Source: Chelonoidis abingdonii
Taxonomy: Eukaryota; Chordata; Testudines; Testudinidae
DNA length: 64,000 bases
Direction: 5' to 3'
Assembly: GCF_003597395.2 (NCBI RefSeq)
Contig: NC_133771.1
Location: forward strand, 123,331,406-123,395,405
Every line of letters begins with the position of its first letter. Position 1 is the first letter of the stretch. This document shows, in pieces, positions 1 through 11,433 of this stretch. A program made the position numbers and the translations under genes. The notes under the pieces are model-generated. The model saw nothing but the letters and a program-made list of their open reading frames with translations. It had not been told where the DNA came from and searched no databases.

Positions 1-118
1 CGAAAACTGTTTGTTCGCCGCCCGGCCCCAAAGGGCCAGAGCCCCGAAAACTGTTTGTTCGCCGCCCGGCCCCAAAGGGCCAGAGCCCCGAAAACTGTTT
101 GTTCGCCGCCCGGCCCTA
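1..118. repeat. 44-bp GC-rich tandem repeat, about 2.7 copies
   Basis: A unit of 44 bp, beginning with CGAAAACTGTTTGTTCGCC and ending in GGGCCAGAGCC, occurs at about 1-43 and 44-87, and partly at 88-118 before it diverges. The full copies appear identical, so the array is young or homogenised. It runs off the left edge, so its true length is unknown. It is followed by a GC-rich tail to about 190 and then AT-rich DNA. It may be an internal array of a mobile element or a local minisatellite. Confidence 0.85.
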
Positions 119-597
119 CCCAAGGGCTCGGACTACCGACTTCATTCGCTCAGCCCCTGCGACCAGGAGCTGAGCCCCGGCCAAGGCTGTTACACTCTCT
201 CTTTTTTTAATCCCTTCCTCCTATTGCCCCCAAACCTCAATTGTATTACTGAAGTCTAGCATAAAACCCCATTGGTTACCCTTTTTCCTCTCTAACACAC
301 CTCACATTTTACATTTATACCACTGACACATTTTTACCTAGAGTTGGTTATTTACCACATTTTTCCCATAACTGTTAGTTGGCTATATGCTGCTGTGACA
401 CACCCTTTACATAAAAATTGTTAGCTACCTGTTACATTTATACTTCAGTGTTAATTGGTTACCAACTGTATTGTACCCCACTATTGAAACCCCCTATACT
501 ATTTGCTAAAAGAAACACCTTCCCAGTTGTCTACCTTAACAAACCCCATACCCCTCACTATTGAATATTAAGAAAATGCCAAAACAGGTAAAAAAGT
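119..597. other. AT-rich stretch after the tandem array, unassigned
   Basis: A GC-rich lead of about 70 bp gives way to C/A/T-rich sequence with many short ACC and CCC runs. No coding frame, terminal repeat or known repeat was recognised. It sits between the tandem array and the minus-strand frame at 598-900, and could belong to the same unidentified element as both. Confidence 0.4.
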
Positions 598-900
598 TTA
601 TTTTGCACCCCACCTGTGTGGTAATTGCTCCCCAAGATCCCATATACCTGCTGGCAGGGACACCCTGAAGGCAGAGGTGAAACTAAAGTGCTTTACATCA
701 GCTTTGCTGAAATACTGCTTATGAGCATCCTGAGCACCACTCGGCTCCACATATGACGATACCAATGCCCCTACCTCTGACTTCAACCAGCCAGTGGTAG
801 CAGGAGCCAGAAAAGAGAAATGTGATCGAAAACATGGACTTAATTGAAACTCATAAACAAACCAACTCCAATTGGGTGTTTGGACTGAAGACGCTAACAA
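598..900 (-). other. Unassigned 100-codon open frame, possible mobile-element remnant
   Basis: An open minus-strand frame of 100 codons with varied, protein-like composition. It has several tryptophans (NWSWFVYEF near the start, GIWDLGEQLPHRWGAK at the end), few low-complexity runs and no obvious signal peptide or membrane helix. The continuation upstream on the minus strand is broken by stops in all frames. I do not recognise the family. Its position next to a tandem GC-rich array suggests a broken transposable-element gene, but a chance frame cannot be excluded. Confidence 0.3.
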
Positions 901-1790
901 CTTTGGGGAAAGCGTGATTAGTGGCTCTAATCATCCTTGGATGCAGTGCAGATTTTAAGGCTTTATCACTGGGGCCAGCGAGCAACCTTTCCATTCATGG
1001 TAATGCAGGTGGAATCACAAAATCCAGCTAGCAGTGCTGAATTTGAATTTTGAACTGACACAAATACAAAATTCCCATTTGGCACTTGGGGAAATGAGTG
1101 CAGACCAGGAGATCCAATCCAATTCCTGAACCTGCAATCATGTCCAAATGGATCTTACTGCCAACCATCTGCTGCTTTCCTTGATCCATTTTCCAGTCGT
1201 TTCTGTGGTACGTATTGCTTCCCTTCTATACCTTGCAGTCCTGATTCCCTAACTCTGTACATGAACCTCCTCACTCATGTTGCTGGCTACCTCCTCTTGC
1301 TTCCCCAGCTGTGACCTCTTAAAAGAGAGTAAGATTTTGTTTGCAATTGCTTTAAATTCTTTTCCCTGTGCTGCCCCTGCAGGCAATCATTTGCCAGTCC
1401 AGCTGTGGCAGTGTACTAAATCAGTTCTCTACCATGCACAGCATTTCCTTAACAAGCTCTGGCTGATCAGAGAGGGACACATGCACAGATATATTCTTAT
1501 TCATTTTCTTACATCCTCCAGAGTTTTCTTACAGCATGATGCCTATCAAAAGAAATCATCTGTTTTGTATTTTTTTAACATAGTCATTGTCTCTGCACGT
1601 TGGAAACACAAGTACCACAGTGTTTGTGCTAGTGCATGAGAACCAAATAGTGACTCCAAACAGAAAGTGAAACAGATGAGACTAACTTAGTTGTTCACAT
1701 TGAATGAAATACAAAAAGCAATGAAATGAAATAAAATGAAATGGCGACTGATGGATTTTTAAACACTCTGTTTTAATGGGAGGTGGTGTG
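901..1790. other. Unannotated unique-looking DNA
   Basis: No exon with convincing splice sites, no repeat family and no RNA gene was recognised. The open frame at 1277-1639 on the plus strand has no recognisable domain and ordinary AT-rich composition. It is probably chance. Confidence 0.4.
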
Positions 1791-1798
1791 ACCTACTG

Positions 1799-2190
1799 CA
1801 GGGGTTCTCAACCTTTTTCTTTCTGAGCCCCCCCCTTTCCCCAACAAGCTACAAAAACTCCACATCCCAGATATGCCACAACAAGTGTTTTTCTGCACAT
1901 AAAAGCCAGGGCTAGCATTAGGGGGTAGCAAGGAGGACAAACACCCAGGGTCCCACACCACAGGGGGCAATGCAAAGTTAAGTTGCTCAGGCTTCAGCTT
2001 CAGCCCCAGGTGGTGGGGCTCAGAGCCCCAGGTGGTGGGGCTCAGAGCCCCAGGCTGCAGTCTCATGCTGCAGGGCTTCGCTTTCTGCCCTGGGCCCTAG
2101 CAAGTCTAATGCCAGCCATGCTTGGCAAACCCCCCTGAAACTTGCTTGCAGCCTCCCAGAGGGCCCCAGCCTCATGGTTAAGAACCACTG
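1799..2190. mobile_element. hAT-like MITE with perfect 8-bp target-site duplication
   Basis: The 392-bp element begins CAGGGGTTCTCAACC and ends GGTTAAGAACCACTG, giving imperfect terminal inverted repeats of the hAT type. It is flanked by identical 8-bp direct repeats ACCTACTG at 1791-1798 and 2191-2198. The interior is GC-rich, with no transposase frame, and carries a short internal duplication of a GGGCTCAGAGCCCCAGG unit near 2015-2055. A second copy of the same family lies at 55169-55531. It is non-autonomous. The overlapping minus-strand frames are shadows of its GC-rich interior. Confidence 0.9.
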
Positions 2191-2195
2191 ACCTA

Positions 2196-2400
2196 CTGGA
2201 AGGGCCCTAGCCTGGGAGGGAGAAAACCTGCATTCTATTCCCAGTTCTGCCATTGGCCTGATGGGTGACCTTGTGCAAGTTACATCACCTATCTGTGCCT
2301 CAGTTTCTCCATCTGGAAAATGGGGATAATGATACTGACCTCTTTTGTAAAGCAATTTCAGATTTACAAGTGAAAAGTGTTATATTAGAGCTAGATATTA
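2196..2400 (+). repeat. MIR SINE
   Basis: The core reads GGGTGACCTTGTGCAAGTTA, then CTGTGCCTCAGTTTCTCC and AAAATGGGGATAATGATACT, which is the MIR central and 3' region. It starts directly after the hAT MITE, so the MITE probably landed at the edge of the MIR. MIRs are tRNA-derived SINEs mobilised by L2-type LINEs, and this copy is old and inactive. Confidence 0.85.
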
Positions 2401-5400
2401 TTATTGTTAATTGCCTAATGAGATGATATAAGGGGTGGGATGGGAGAAATAAGCGTGATATTCAAATTCTGCTCACAATTCTTGATCTGCTGAAAGTCTC
2501 AGAATGGCTAAAATGGCCAGCAGTACAGTTGCTAATGTTGTACAGTAACTAATGTCGGTATTTAAATAGTCATTATGGCTACAGCTAGAATAAAATTTGC
2601 ATCCATTTACCAGCAGGGCTAGCAACAACAAAAAGCACTAGCAAGTTCCTGAATGGCAGACTGGGGTTTCTCCACTGAATAAATGAAGCCATGGTTACCA
2701 AATTCCAGGGTGGGCTCTTATGTACTCTCCTGCATCCATGACATGCCATATTGCTTGTTACAGACACTAGTTTCATTCATGATACATCATGCAATTTCTG
2801 CAGAGAGTGAGGAAGGGGTGCTCTCGACAGCAGAGCAATACACTATAACAAATTGCCTCATTCTCCATTCCATGTGCAAAATGAATGACGTAGAAGTCCT
2901 GCAACCCCCCAAATATTACATCACAATCTAAAAAGATGTTATCATAATGCATACAAACAAGAGGGCAGAATTAAGGTTGTGTAGGCAGGCTTAATTCTGG
3001 CATTTCCTTACTAAATGGTATTTCTTACATTAAATAGAAAATGAGGGGAGGGGAAGGAAATCCACAAAGTTCAACTTTTTGCTAGACAGTGGTAGACTGT
3101 CCTGTACTTTATTGTGAAATATGTGCAACCAGGGAGGTGAGAGCCATTGCCCTATTCCACACACACCTTTTTATATCATCAATCTTGGAATCACTACTTT
3201 CCCTTCTGTTACCTCATTGGTCCGAGAAAAAGTTATAGCACTTCCTGTGAGCTTTCCTGAGCTACACCCAAATGTACAGCACCAAAAAAATATCAGGAGG
3301 CCATTAACGGATTGTACTACAAAACAGTGTGTGTACGCAAGGAACATTTTTTACAACTGTTGTAACATTGACAAGTGACAACCAATTGTCACTAGACCAG
3401 AAAAGAGATATCTGCAACCTACCAGCCATCTTCCTGCCAAATTTCAAGTTTCTACCATTTAAGCTTGACATGTGAGAGCTGTTCAAAAGATGCCACAAAA
3501 ATTACAGCAGGAAAAATGTATTTTTTTTAAACTTTCTTTGTTCTTGAAAAGGCTGTGACCATTTTGTCTCAAACTTTCAAGTCAAAATTGTGCCTGGACC
3601 AAGTATGAATGTGCTAAATTTCAGCCACAAACATAAGCAAATGAAAATGACCCTCTTAGAATGGAAATTTTTGTACTCCCTTAACTCTAGGCATAGCAAT
3701 GTTCATCTTTCCATAGTTGCCCAAAAGAAAGAAGAAAAAATCAGAGTGAGAGGAAAGGGAAAAAATGATTTTGGCTGAAAAGGAATTAAAGGAAATTCCA
3801 CAAAGACCCTGCTGAAAGAACTTCTAGAGATGCTGATGGTACTACAGCTTCTTCCTTAGGGGCCAATCTTGCTATCCTCATTCAGGCAAAACAGCCATTT
3901 ACTTCCCTGGGATTTTTCCCAGAAGAACTAAGAACTTCAGGTTTGGCGTTAGGAGACCAGCACCAACTGGCTGAATCTCTGTTGTATTTTCTGCTACAGG
4001 ATATGATTAGCTTCCTGTACTGTAGTGCATTGCAAAGCACTTTATAAAGCAACAAATTACACAGCTGAAGTGGAGTAACCTCACGCAAGCAAATACAGTA
4101 ACCATTATGCACTCAGCAACATCCCCCCCACAGCCATGAACGTTTGCATTAGAGCCAATTAATATGAGGTTGTACGAACTCAAGTCACGCATAGGATTTG
4201 CTCTTTGGTATGAAGGAGGGAGGGCGGGAGGGGAGAAAAATATCCTTTTGCCTTCAGAGAGGAAACATCTGTAGGAGTTTCCAATGGCTTGGTGACTTTG
4301 TTTAGTTTGGAGCGGGGGAGTGTGTAGCTGCCTACTTTGACCTCACCAGCAGGTGACACTGAAGCAAGTGGGAACAGCTATGAAAAGTTTGAAGCATTAG
4401 TATAAGTCACATATGTGTGGAGTAAATGTGTTTGGAGTGTGTGACTCACAATCGCTCTCTGAAATGTAGGAAGCAACAGCATGTGCTGCTCCTTTGGTTT
4501 TATCCGCTTGCTGCTTGATAATTCCTTCCATTTCTCCTTATGTTAAGTGCCTTGTTCCCACCCCAATTTATCAAACAAGGGAGAAAAAGAGCAGAGTCAG
4601 GAAAGAGGCAGAAGCTTTAACCTCGATTGCTGGTGGAAACTCATCTGACTAAGGCAACATGAGTGAAAACTGTTTAAACAACCCTACCTCCGACATAAAA
4701 AGTCAGCAGGGAGACCACATCCTTCAACGTCAGAACACAGTACCATGTGGGTTTGTACTCTGACAGATCTGAATATCAGCCAGACACCAGGCACAAAAAA
4801 CGAAAGTGACATCTGTGACATGGGCTTGCTTTCTCTGTGATTTTTATCTCCTGTTGTATAAGAATTAAATCAACTGGACAGAAGGAGGGTGGCTTTCAAT
4901 GTCCTGATCTTAGAGCTGCCAGGGACCAGCTTGGCCCCTGCTGGGCCTTGTGGAGCTGGGGACTAGGGTTGCCCTCTTCTCCGCCTCCAATCCACCCTAG
5001 AACGCTGCCTATAGTGGAGTATCCTGTGGCACAAAGTTGCTACAGTAGTATTGCCAAGGGGACAGGGCTCACACCTACCCTACAGTCCCTTTGCAGCAAC
5101 AGAGCAGGGACAAAGAGGATATATGCATAGCTCCTGAGTTTTGTTTAGCTCCATGTGACCTTTTTTGCAAATTATCTAATGAATTAATTAATACATTTCT
5201 AAATAATTTGTATATCATCATAAATTTCAGTTCATGGTCAATACAGCCTGCCCCAAGCAGTGGCAGGGGTAAGACATGATTCTGTGCAAAACTTGGCAGC
5301 TCTGGCTAGGGTAGGTAGAGGGTGCTTGAAAGGTGTCTAGGAGGTGCTAGGACATCTGGGTGTGGGTGGGTGCTGAGAGGCTGCTGGGATGTGGGTGGGT

Positions 5401-7070
5401 GCTGGGTCTGAGTGCATGTTGGCAAATGCCTGAGAAGTGGAGACAGTGGCTAGGGAGGGCATGGTGGGGGGAAACAAGAGGGTGGACTTCAGCAGTGTGG
5501 GACAGTCTGTGACTGGTATTGGCCCCTTGCCTTAGGCTGCTACTGCATCCCCACACCTTCTCCTGAAGTTTTCACTACCACTACCACACCTCCTGTCTGC
5601 TACTTTCTGCTGTGATGAGGGAGAACAGTGTGATAGGAGGCACCAGGCCGCCTGCTTAGCGGGTTCCAGAGCAGTTCCATCTGGCCAAAAGGTGCAACTG
5701 CAGGCAAAAGTCGTCTGCCTTTCTGAAGTTCATCTGGATGTGTGAGATTCCTCTGAAATGCAGGTCAGAAGTACCAGATGCACATGCATCATGCAATTGC
5801 CCCCAAGTTGGATAACTCCTAACTGTTCCATTGGTAAAAGAAAAGTACCTACAGGTGGGAAAACATTTCTACATCGGTCATTTAACCCAAGCCATCTGAG
5901 GAGGTTTGAATAATAACTCCATAATGGTTTTGACCAAGGAGATGGGTTTTGAAGTGGTTTATAATTATCCTGGTCTATGTCTGTTGCAGAACCCAAAGGG
6001 AGAAATTCCCTTAAAGGGAATCAGTCATCTTCAAATCTAGTCACTCTTAAAAACTGAATGTAAAGTAGTTTCAAGCACTTATACCCACTGCTGAGTGAGC
6101 TGCCAATTGTTATGGTTTTCCAGTCAGATCTACACAAACAGAAGAAAATGACTTAGTATTTGACCTAACAAGGGAAATTGAAACTGACTCTACAAAGTGA
6201 TATCAAAGACACAAAGTAAACATGCTGAACAACAAAAAAAATTTCTTTTAACCTCTTTGAGTTAAGCATTCTGAGGTGTTACTTACAACAAGAGAAGGTA
6301 AAAAATGTTGGACAAAAGTGTGACTGTGAAATTGAAGATGTCCTTTTAATGACTAAACATATATCTATGATAGCAGACTTAATGGCCACAAGGTTTGCAA
6401 ATGGGGTAAGGTAATGCCCCAGACAAAAACTGAAGTCAATTGCTGACAGTCACGTGCATTTGTATATGCTAATTTGTGTATGCTTTTCACATTAACCCAT
6501 CAGAATGGCAAGATGGGAGTGAAGACAAATTCTCTCAGTCCCACAGAGAGAACAAGGAGGAGACAAATGGTGAAAATAAAGTGGCCAAGTGGTTTCTGTT
6601 ATTCCCTTTCACACTGGATAGCCACCTCCTGAGTCAGGACATAATTTCAAAGAAAGCTTGTGTGCATGTTTTATGGAGCTTTTCTCTATCTTTCATTGGA
6701 ATAAAGCTCACTAGTAGCGCATACAAAATCTTATTAGGCAGTTGATAGTCATTTAGTTGATGACTATATATTTGATGTTACTTCACTCTTCTTCTCTTGA
6801 ATAATTGTTTCTATTTTAAATAGTGTTAACACATTCTATAATTACAATTGCCTTTGACAGCATCATATTTATCAGTGTACGATCCATATTGAGTTGTCAG
6901 AGGAGATTCCACTGACTATGAGATGATGAAGGAACAAGTCTCCACTTGCCTACAAAAAACTGGCAATGGTTAGGCAGTTCGCTGTGTTGTGATCTTTTCA
7001 TGCTGAAGGATTTAATCTCCATTTTTCCTAATGCACCCCAGCCTGTTAGTTTCCATCGGTCATCTTTTGT
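2401..7070. other. Long unannotated stretch without recognised genes
   Basis: About 4.7 kb of mostly AT-rich DNA. Short open frames are present but none shows a domain, a homolog I recognise or a convincing exon structure. A 35-codon frame from 4660 (MSENCLNN...) is too short to judge. The part near 3400-3750 has the feel of an old interspersed repeat but I cannot name it. A GTGGGTGGGTGCTG motif is repeated locally near 5358-5405. Confidence 0.4.
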
Positions 7071-7385
7071 CTTGGACTGTAAGCCCTTTGGTGCAGGGAC
7101 TGTCTTTTGTTCCATTTGTACAACACCTAGTCAGTGCTTAATTTGTAATGAAAGAGGTGCCGGGGCTCAAGAAATTAGGTGCCCGGGCTCAAGCAATTTT
7201 TTAAATTTTAATAACTGATGCGGCAAGCCCAGAAGTGCCAGGATCTATGAACTGCCAAGACTAGAGGTGCTGGGTGCTCAGCCCTGACAAGGCTTGGTAC
7301 AAATTAAGCACTACACCTAGCACAGTGGGATCCTGATCTGTGACCGGGATCCACAGGAGCAGATAATATTGGCTTTTTACTTAGC
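7071..7385 (+). repeat. MIR/L2-like 3'-end repeat, split by a hAT MITE
   Basis: The 5' piece (7071-7130) reads GACTGTAAGCCCTTTGGTGC and onward to ACACCTAG. The 3' piece (7313-7385) continues ACACCTAGCACAGTGGGATC. The pieces join cleanly once the inserted MITE and one copy of its 8-bp duplication are removed. Related copies lie at 7440-7565 (minus) and 37668-37785 (plus). The exact subfamily is not assigned. Confidence 0.7.
7131..7312. mobile_element. hAT-like MITE inside a MIR/L2-like repeat
   Basis: The 182-bp insertion has ends TCAGTGCTTAATTTGTA and TACAAATTAAGCACT, which are inverted repeats of about 15 bp. The direct repeat ACACCTAG occurs at 7123-7130 and 7313-7320, an exact 8-bp target duplication typical of hAT transposition. 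There is no coding frame for a transposase. Because it splits an older repeat, its insertion is clearly the later event. Confidence 0.9.
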
Positions 7386-7439
7386 CCCATTGTAGAATAT
7401 ATTCAAATGATCTTTCTTCCCTCTGTTGCAAGCAATAGA

Positions 7440-7565
7440 AAGCATATAAGCCATTATTTGTTTGTTATTTGCCATGTGGTAGTGCATAAGATTGCATTCT
7501 GCTAGGTGCTGTACAAACACCAAACAAAAAGATAATCCCTGCTCAGAAGAGGACCATTAGTACAG
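7440..7565 (-). repeat. MIR/L2-like 3'-end repeat, antisense copy
   Basis: Reads in antisense as the same family as 7071-7385, with GCTAGGTGCTGTACAAACAC followed by AATCCCTGCTCAGAAGAGG. It lies only about 60 bp from the sense copy, so the two form a loose inverted pair. Confidence 0.6.
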
Positions 7566-8504
7566 TATTATCACCTACATTAAAATCTGGCCAAAATTCC
7601 CTAGCAAATAGTATCTGTTATTTCAAAGGAACAGATTCAGTATCACATTCTTTCCAGATGCTATCACAAATGATTGACCCTCACAAGAAATACTTTTACA
7701 TAACCCAGGTGTGATAACCTGGTAAAGAAATCAGATGGAGTTTTTATTGGATCTAATCCTAAGGAATGAGTGGCAGCATGTAATTCACATGTAGTTACAT
7801 GGCATTTACTGAGCGAACCTTATAAAGAAAACGGCTGTGGTTTATGCCAAGTAACAGTATTATCCCCAATAACTGTGTGACTTATTACAAGTGCCGATTA
7901 CCCACTAGAAAAAATAAAGCAATTGCAGCCATCTGTGTTTGTTTTCCTGTATGTTCCCATTAAAATGTTCTCAGCATACAGTGCACTCATAAATTGTAAT
8001 CTTTAAAGGGCATCAGGAAACTAGTCTTCAGGGCAGCACTATGCCACTCTGTGTGTTGTCAAACTGTGCTGCTGATGCTGCCAAACTGTTTTGAGTATCT
8101 TGAGATTCTTGAACTATAGCAAAAGGGGTGGGGAGAGGGAAGTAAGTCAGTTCCTTTGCTGAAAAGAAAAATCTAATCCCTCACCACAGTCCTTTATGTT
8201 GCAATAAAAGCAACTAATACATTTCCCTGTTATCTGTTCTCTTGCTCTGCACTTCACTGAAGCTAGTTTAGAGCAATTAGTGCCTTTCCAACACTGTTTG
8301 AATGGGTAGGTGCTTTTGTAGCCTCTCTCAGCTTACTTACCAGCAGTATTTTTTGAAAATTAGTTCATAATAGCAGCACAACAGAATATGGAAACAGTAT
8401 TTTCACAATTTGTAGACAGGTTTATGATTTATGACAATTCATATAAAAACCTTAGACAGAAATTTGTGTGTTATACACATTGTCATTATCTTGTTGGATT
8501 TTCT
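7566..8504. other. Unannotated AT-rich DNA
   Basis: No coding exon, repeat family or structured RNA was recognised in this stretch of about 940 bp. Confidence 0.4.
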
Positions 8505-8735
8505 AAAGATCCATACATTTTAAGGCCAGAAGAGACCTATTATGATCATCTAGTCTGATCTCCTGTCTATAGAATTTCACCCAGTAATTTCTATATCAAG
8601 CCCCATAACTTGTGGTGGAATTATAATACTGTATATCTCTTATAAAGCTATCCAATCTTGATTTAAAGACTTCCGGTGATAGAGAATCCCCCACATCCCT
8701 TGGTTACCCTCGCTGTTTAAAAAATTGCATTTTAT
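8505..8735 (-). mobile_element. CR1 LINE 3' fragment, antisense
   Basis: The + strand shows the reverse complement of a CR1 3' end: AGGCCAGAAGAGACCTATTA, ATGATCATCTAGTCTGATCT and a following segment ending ACTTCCGGTGATAGAGAATC. This is the untranslated and extreme 3' coding part of a 5'-truncated copy. It is heavily diverged and inactive. Confidence 0.8.
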
Positions 8736-9390
8736 AACGAATCTGAGTGGGTAAAAATTGGTCACAATGTGTAAATAAAATTAAATTTGTGCTCGTTGCC
8801 TTCCTAAGTAATACCAGCCCAACTGGGAGATCATTACTGAGATATCACTAACATCTAGCTAGCTATTTATATAGGTTCTTATGTGGCAGCCATCTGTATG
8901 GCATCTGTGAGCCTGAAGTAGACACTCTCATAAATTCGGACCTGAGTAGCACCCAGCTCTCCTAAATATCCTGCAAGAAGAGATGGCCAGTTACCCCACT
9001 ACATCTCACACTCAGATAAAGGTTCCATCTGGCCTTTCCAATGTCTATCTCCCAAGAGGAACTGGATGGCTAACCTGACACCGCCAACAAAAGGAAGGAG
9101 TCAGGTGATCAAGGCAGCTCCCGGTGGGTTGAGGATCTAGAGGAGGCTGGCTGGCTAGAGCCATTTTTTTGTGACACATTTTTTATTGTATAAAAATCTG
9201 AAGATGATAATGCAGTCTCCAAAAGGCAAATAGCAGGACATTGTCCCACTGGCCCAACAAGGTTTGTGGTCCTTGGAAAGTAGAAATGTGGGCAAGGCAA
9301 AGCAAAATATCAATCCTATAGTTCCTATAAGTATGACGTATTTTAGCTAGATTACATAGTCTTATGAAACTCTGACATCCCACTTAGTTT
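8736..9390. other. Unannotated DNA between CR1 and inverted-repeat arm
   Basis: Nothing with gene-like structure was recognised. The minus-strand frames at 9109-9383 lack any domain I know. Confidence 0.35.
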
Positions 9391-9562
9391 AGCATCATAA
9401 AAGAAAGGAGTTCCCTTATGGAACATCTTAATAAGGATGAAACCAGTAGACTTGCTGTAATAGGGTTCTTTTATGGAGGCACTGATAGTGGCTCCACAGT
9501 TAAGACTGCATCAATTTTTAGAAATTACACTTAAAATACAGAACTTAACAGAAAATGATATC
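9391..9562 (+). repeat. Left arm of a ~200-bp inverted repeat, interrupted by CR1
   Basis: The sequence from AGCATCATAAAAGAAAGG through CATCTTAATAAGGATGAAAC and GGAGGCACTGATAGTGGCTC matches the reverse complement of 11434-11637. About 44 bp in the centre are nearly identical. The arm is cut at 9562 by a CR1 and resumes at 10138-10162 with ATATCCTCCAGGTCTGGTCT, matching the far end of the other arm. The family was not recognised. The open frame on the minus strand of the right arm (11494-11700) is not obviously a known protein. Confidence 0.8.
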
Positions 9563-10137
9563 ATAGAATCAAAAAGATTAAGGATGGAAGAGACCTCAGA
9601 AGGTCTTCTAGTCCAATCCCCTGCTCAAAGCAGGACCAACACCAACTAAATCATCTCAGCCAGGGCTTTGTCAAGCCGAGCCTTAAAAACCTCTGAGGAT
9701 GGAGATTCCACCACCTCCCTAGGTAACCCATTCCAGTGCTTCACCACCCTCCTAGTGAAAGAGTATTTCCTATATCCAACCTAGACCTCCCGCCTGCAAC
9801 TTGAGACCATTGCTCCTTGTTCTGTCATCTGCCCCCACTGAGAACAGCCAAGCTCCATCCTCTTTGGAACCCCTTCAGGTAGTTGAAGGCTAATATCAAT
9901 CCCCCCTCACTCTTCTCTTCTACGACTTATTTAGTTCCCAGTTCCCTCAGCCTCTCTTCATAAGTCATGTGCCCAGCGCCAATCATTTCCATTGCCCTCC
10001 GCTGGACTCTCTCAATTTTTCCACATGCCTTCGTGTGTAGGGAGACCAAAACTGGACACAATTACTCCAAGCGTGGCCTCACCAGTGCCAAATAGAGGGG
10101 AATAATCACTTCCCTCGATCTGCTGGCATATCCTCCA
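9563..10137 (-). mobile_element. CR1 LINE, 5'-truncated, antisense, with 5-bp TSD
   Basis: The + strand carries the reverse complement of a CR1 3' region. It begins ATAGAATC, continues GGAAGAGACCTCAGAAGGTC, CTAGTCCAATCCCCTGCTC and CCAGTGCTTCACCACCCTCC, and ends in the stretch TCCCTCGATCTGCTGGC. The short direct repeat ATATC flanks it at 9558-9562 and 10138-10142. The element is 575 bp, dead, and younger than the inverted-repeat arm it interrupts. Confidence 0.92.
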
Positions 10138-10232
10138 GGTCTGGTCTGGTTTGAACCATCTTATAGAATTGTATGACAGAGATTCACTCTGTTAAATCAG
10201 TATGATAGTTCAAATAACTAGATAATAAATAG

Positions 10233-10836
10233 TGTGGCAAATTGCCGGTACTGTTCTGCCGGGTCTCGCGTCTCTCTTCTCTGGGGTAGGTTCAGGGTGT
10301 ATGCTTGCCTCTGAACCAGTTCTTAATTACTCCACTAGTGTCGTGGAGGAGAGGTGAGAGGGAGGGACTGGGCCGCCTCTACTCCAGGTCCCAACCCAGG
10401 GGCCTGAGGTGGTGGTGAACCACTAACTTGACGGTTCCTCCGCCGGGTTACTTTCCCTCCTACGCCGAGCTTGTGAAGGTTTCTTTGTTGTTGGTTGGGT
10501 TTTTTTGTGTGTGTGTGTGTGTGTGTGCCCTCTACAACAAGCCGGTGCCCCTTACCTAGGGATTTCTTCTGCGACTCACAATGCACCGCAGCACTCCTCC
10601 AAACTTTCTATTTCTCTCTTATCAAACTCTTCTCTTCTCCAACTTCTGCAACCTGCACTCTGCTCCAATCAAACCTTCTTCCTTCAACTCCCACACTGTC
10701 TGACTGAAGCAGGGGTTTTTATCACATGACTGAAGTCAGGTGCTCTAGTTAATCTAAAGCAAACCTTCCTCCCTTGGCAGGGAATAAGGCCCCCTGCTAA
10801 CACTCTCATGCTGCCCTCTGGCCCTGCTGTATCACA
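10233..10836 (+). mobile_element. Solo LTR, family A, about 604 bp
   Basis: The sequence starts TGTGGCAAATTGCCGG and ends CTGCTGTATCACA, so it has the TG...CA boundaries of a long terminal repeat. Four-base flanks are ATAG and ATGG, a one-mismatch duplication. It contains a (TG)n run at about 10505-10527, and no retroviral or gypsy coding region is attached. A second copy of the family is at 25796-26351. The related family at 24927 shares the blocks CTCTACTCCAGGT and GGGCTACTTCCC. It is the footprint of LTR recombination. Orientation is set by the TG start. Confidence 0.75.
10505..10527. repeat. (TG)n microsatellite
   Basis: An uninterrupted run of about 11 TG dinucleotides inside the solo LTR. 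The sister LTR at 25796 lacks it, so the run expanded after insertion. Confidence 0.9.
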
Positions 10837-11039
10837 ATGGAAAGGCTCTTGTTTTTATTGAGTTCTGTAGGACTTTTCCATAAGGGTTGCTTTAGCTGAA
10901 CCCAAATTTTCCCTAAGTATTTAACAAACATTTTTGCCTATTAAAATGCTGAGGATGAAGTTGTGAAATCACTGATTTTAGTACACTAAAATGCATGGAA
11001 GAAGAATATAGGATGATTCACACCACCTAATGTCTCACT

Positions 11040-11162
11040 TAGGGTGACCAGACAGCAAGTGTGAAAAATTGTGACAGGGTGGGGGGTAATAGGAGCCTAT
11101 ATAAGAAAAAGACCCCAAAATCATGACTGTCCCTATAAAAATCGAGACATCTGGTCACCCTT
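11040..11162. mobile_element. hAT-like MITE, 123 bp, with 8-bp TSD
   Basis: Ends TAGGGTGACCAGAC and GTCTGGTCACCCT-like (ATCTGGTCACCCTT on the + strand) form inverted repeats. The flanks GTCTCACT at 11032-11039 and 11163-11170 are identical 8-bp direct repeats. There is no coding capacity. Confidence 0.88.
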
Positions 11163-11433
11163 GTCTCACTCCATTTTACAATGAAAACTACAATGCCGAA
11201 ACAGAATAATAAATATAATATGAGCTAAAAAGCAGGCTCTCTAATGTATCATGGTAGTCTTGAAAACAGAAGGAGATGTGGATGGAGCTCCTCACATATT
11301 GTAAGTTCTTATGTGCTCATGTATCACCTATCACAATATGCCCCCAATCCTGTCTGGGAACACTGTGCACTGTCACAACAGAAATCATCATCATCTCTGG
11401 TTGTGAGGGGTTTCACAAATAAGGAATGAAAGA

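Noticed and set aside
4660..4765. 35-codon frame MSENCLNN... as a coding start
   Set aside because: Too short, no recognised homology, no donor after it before the stop.
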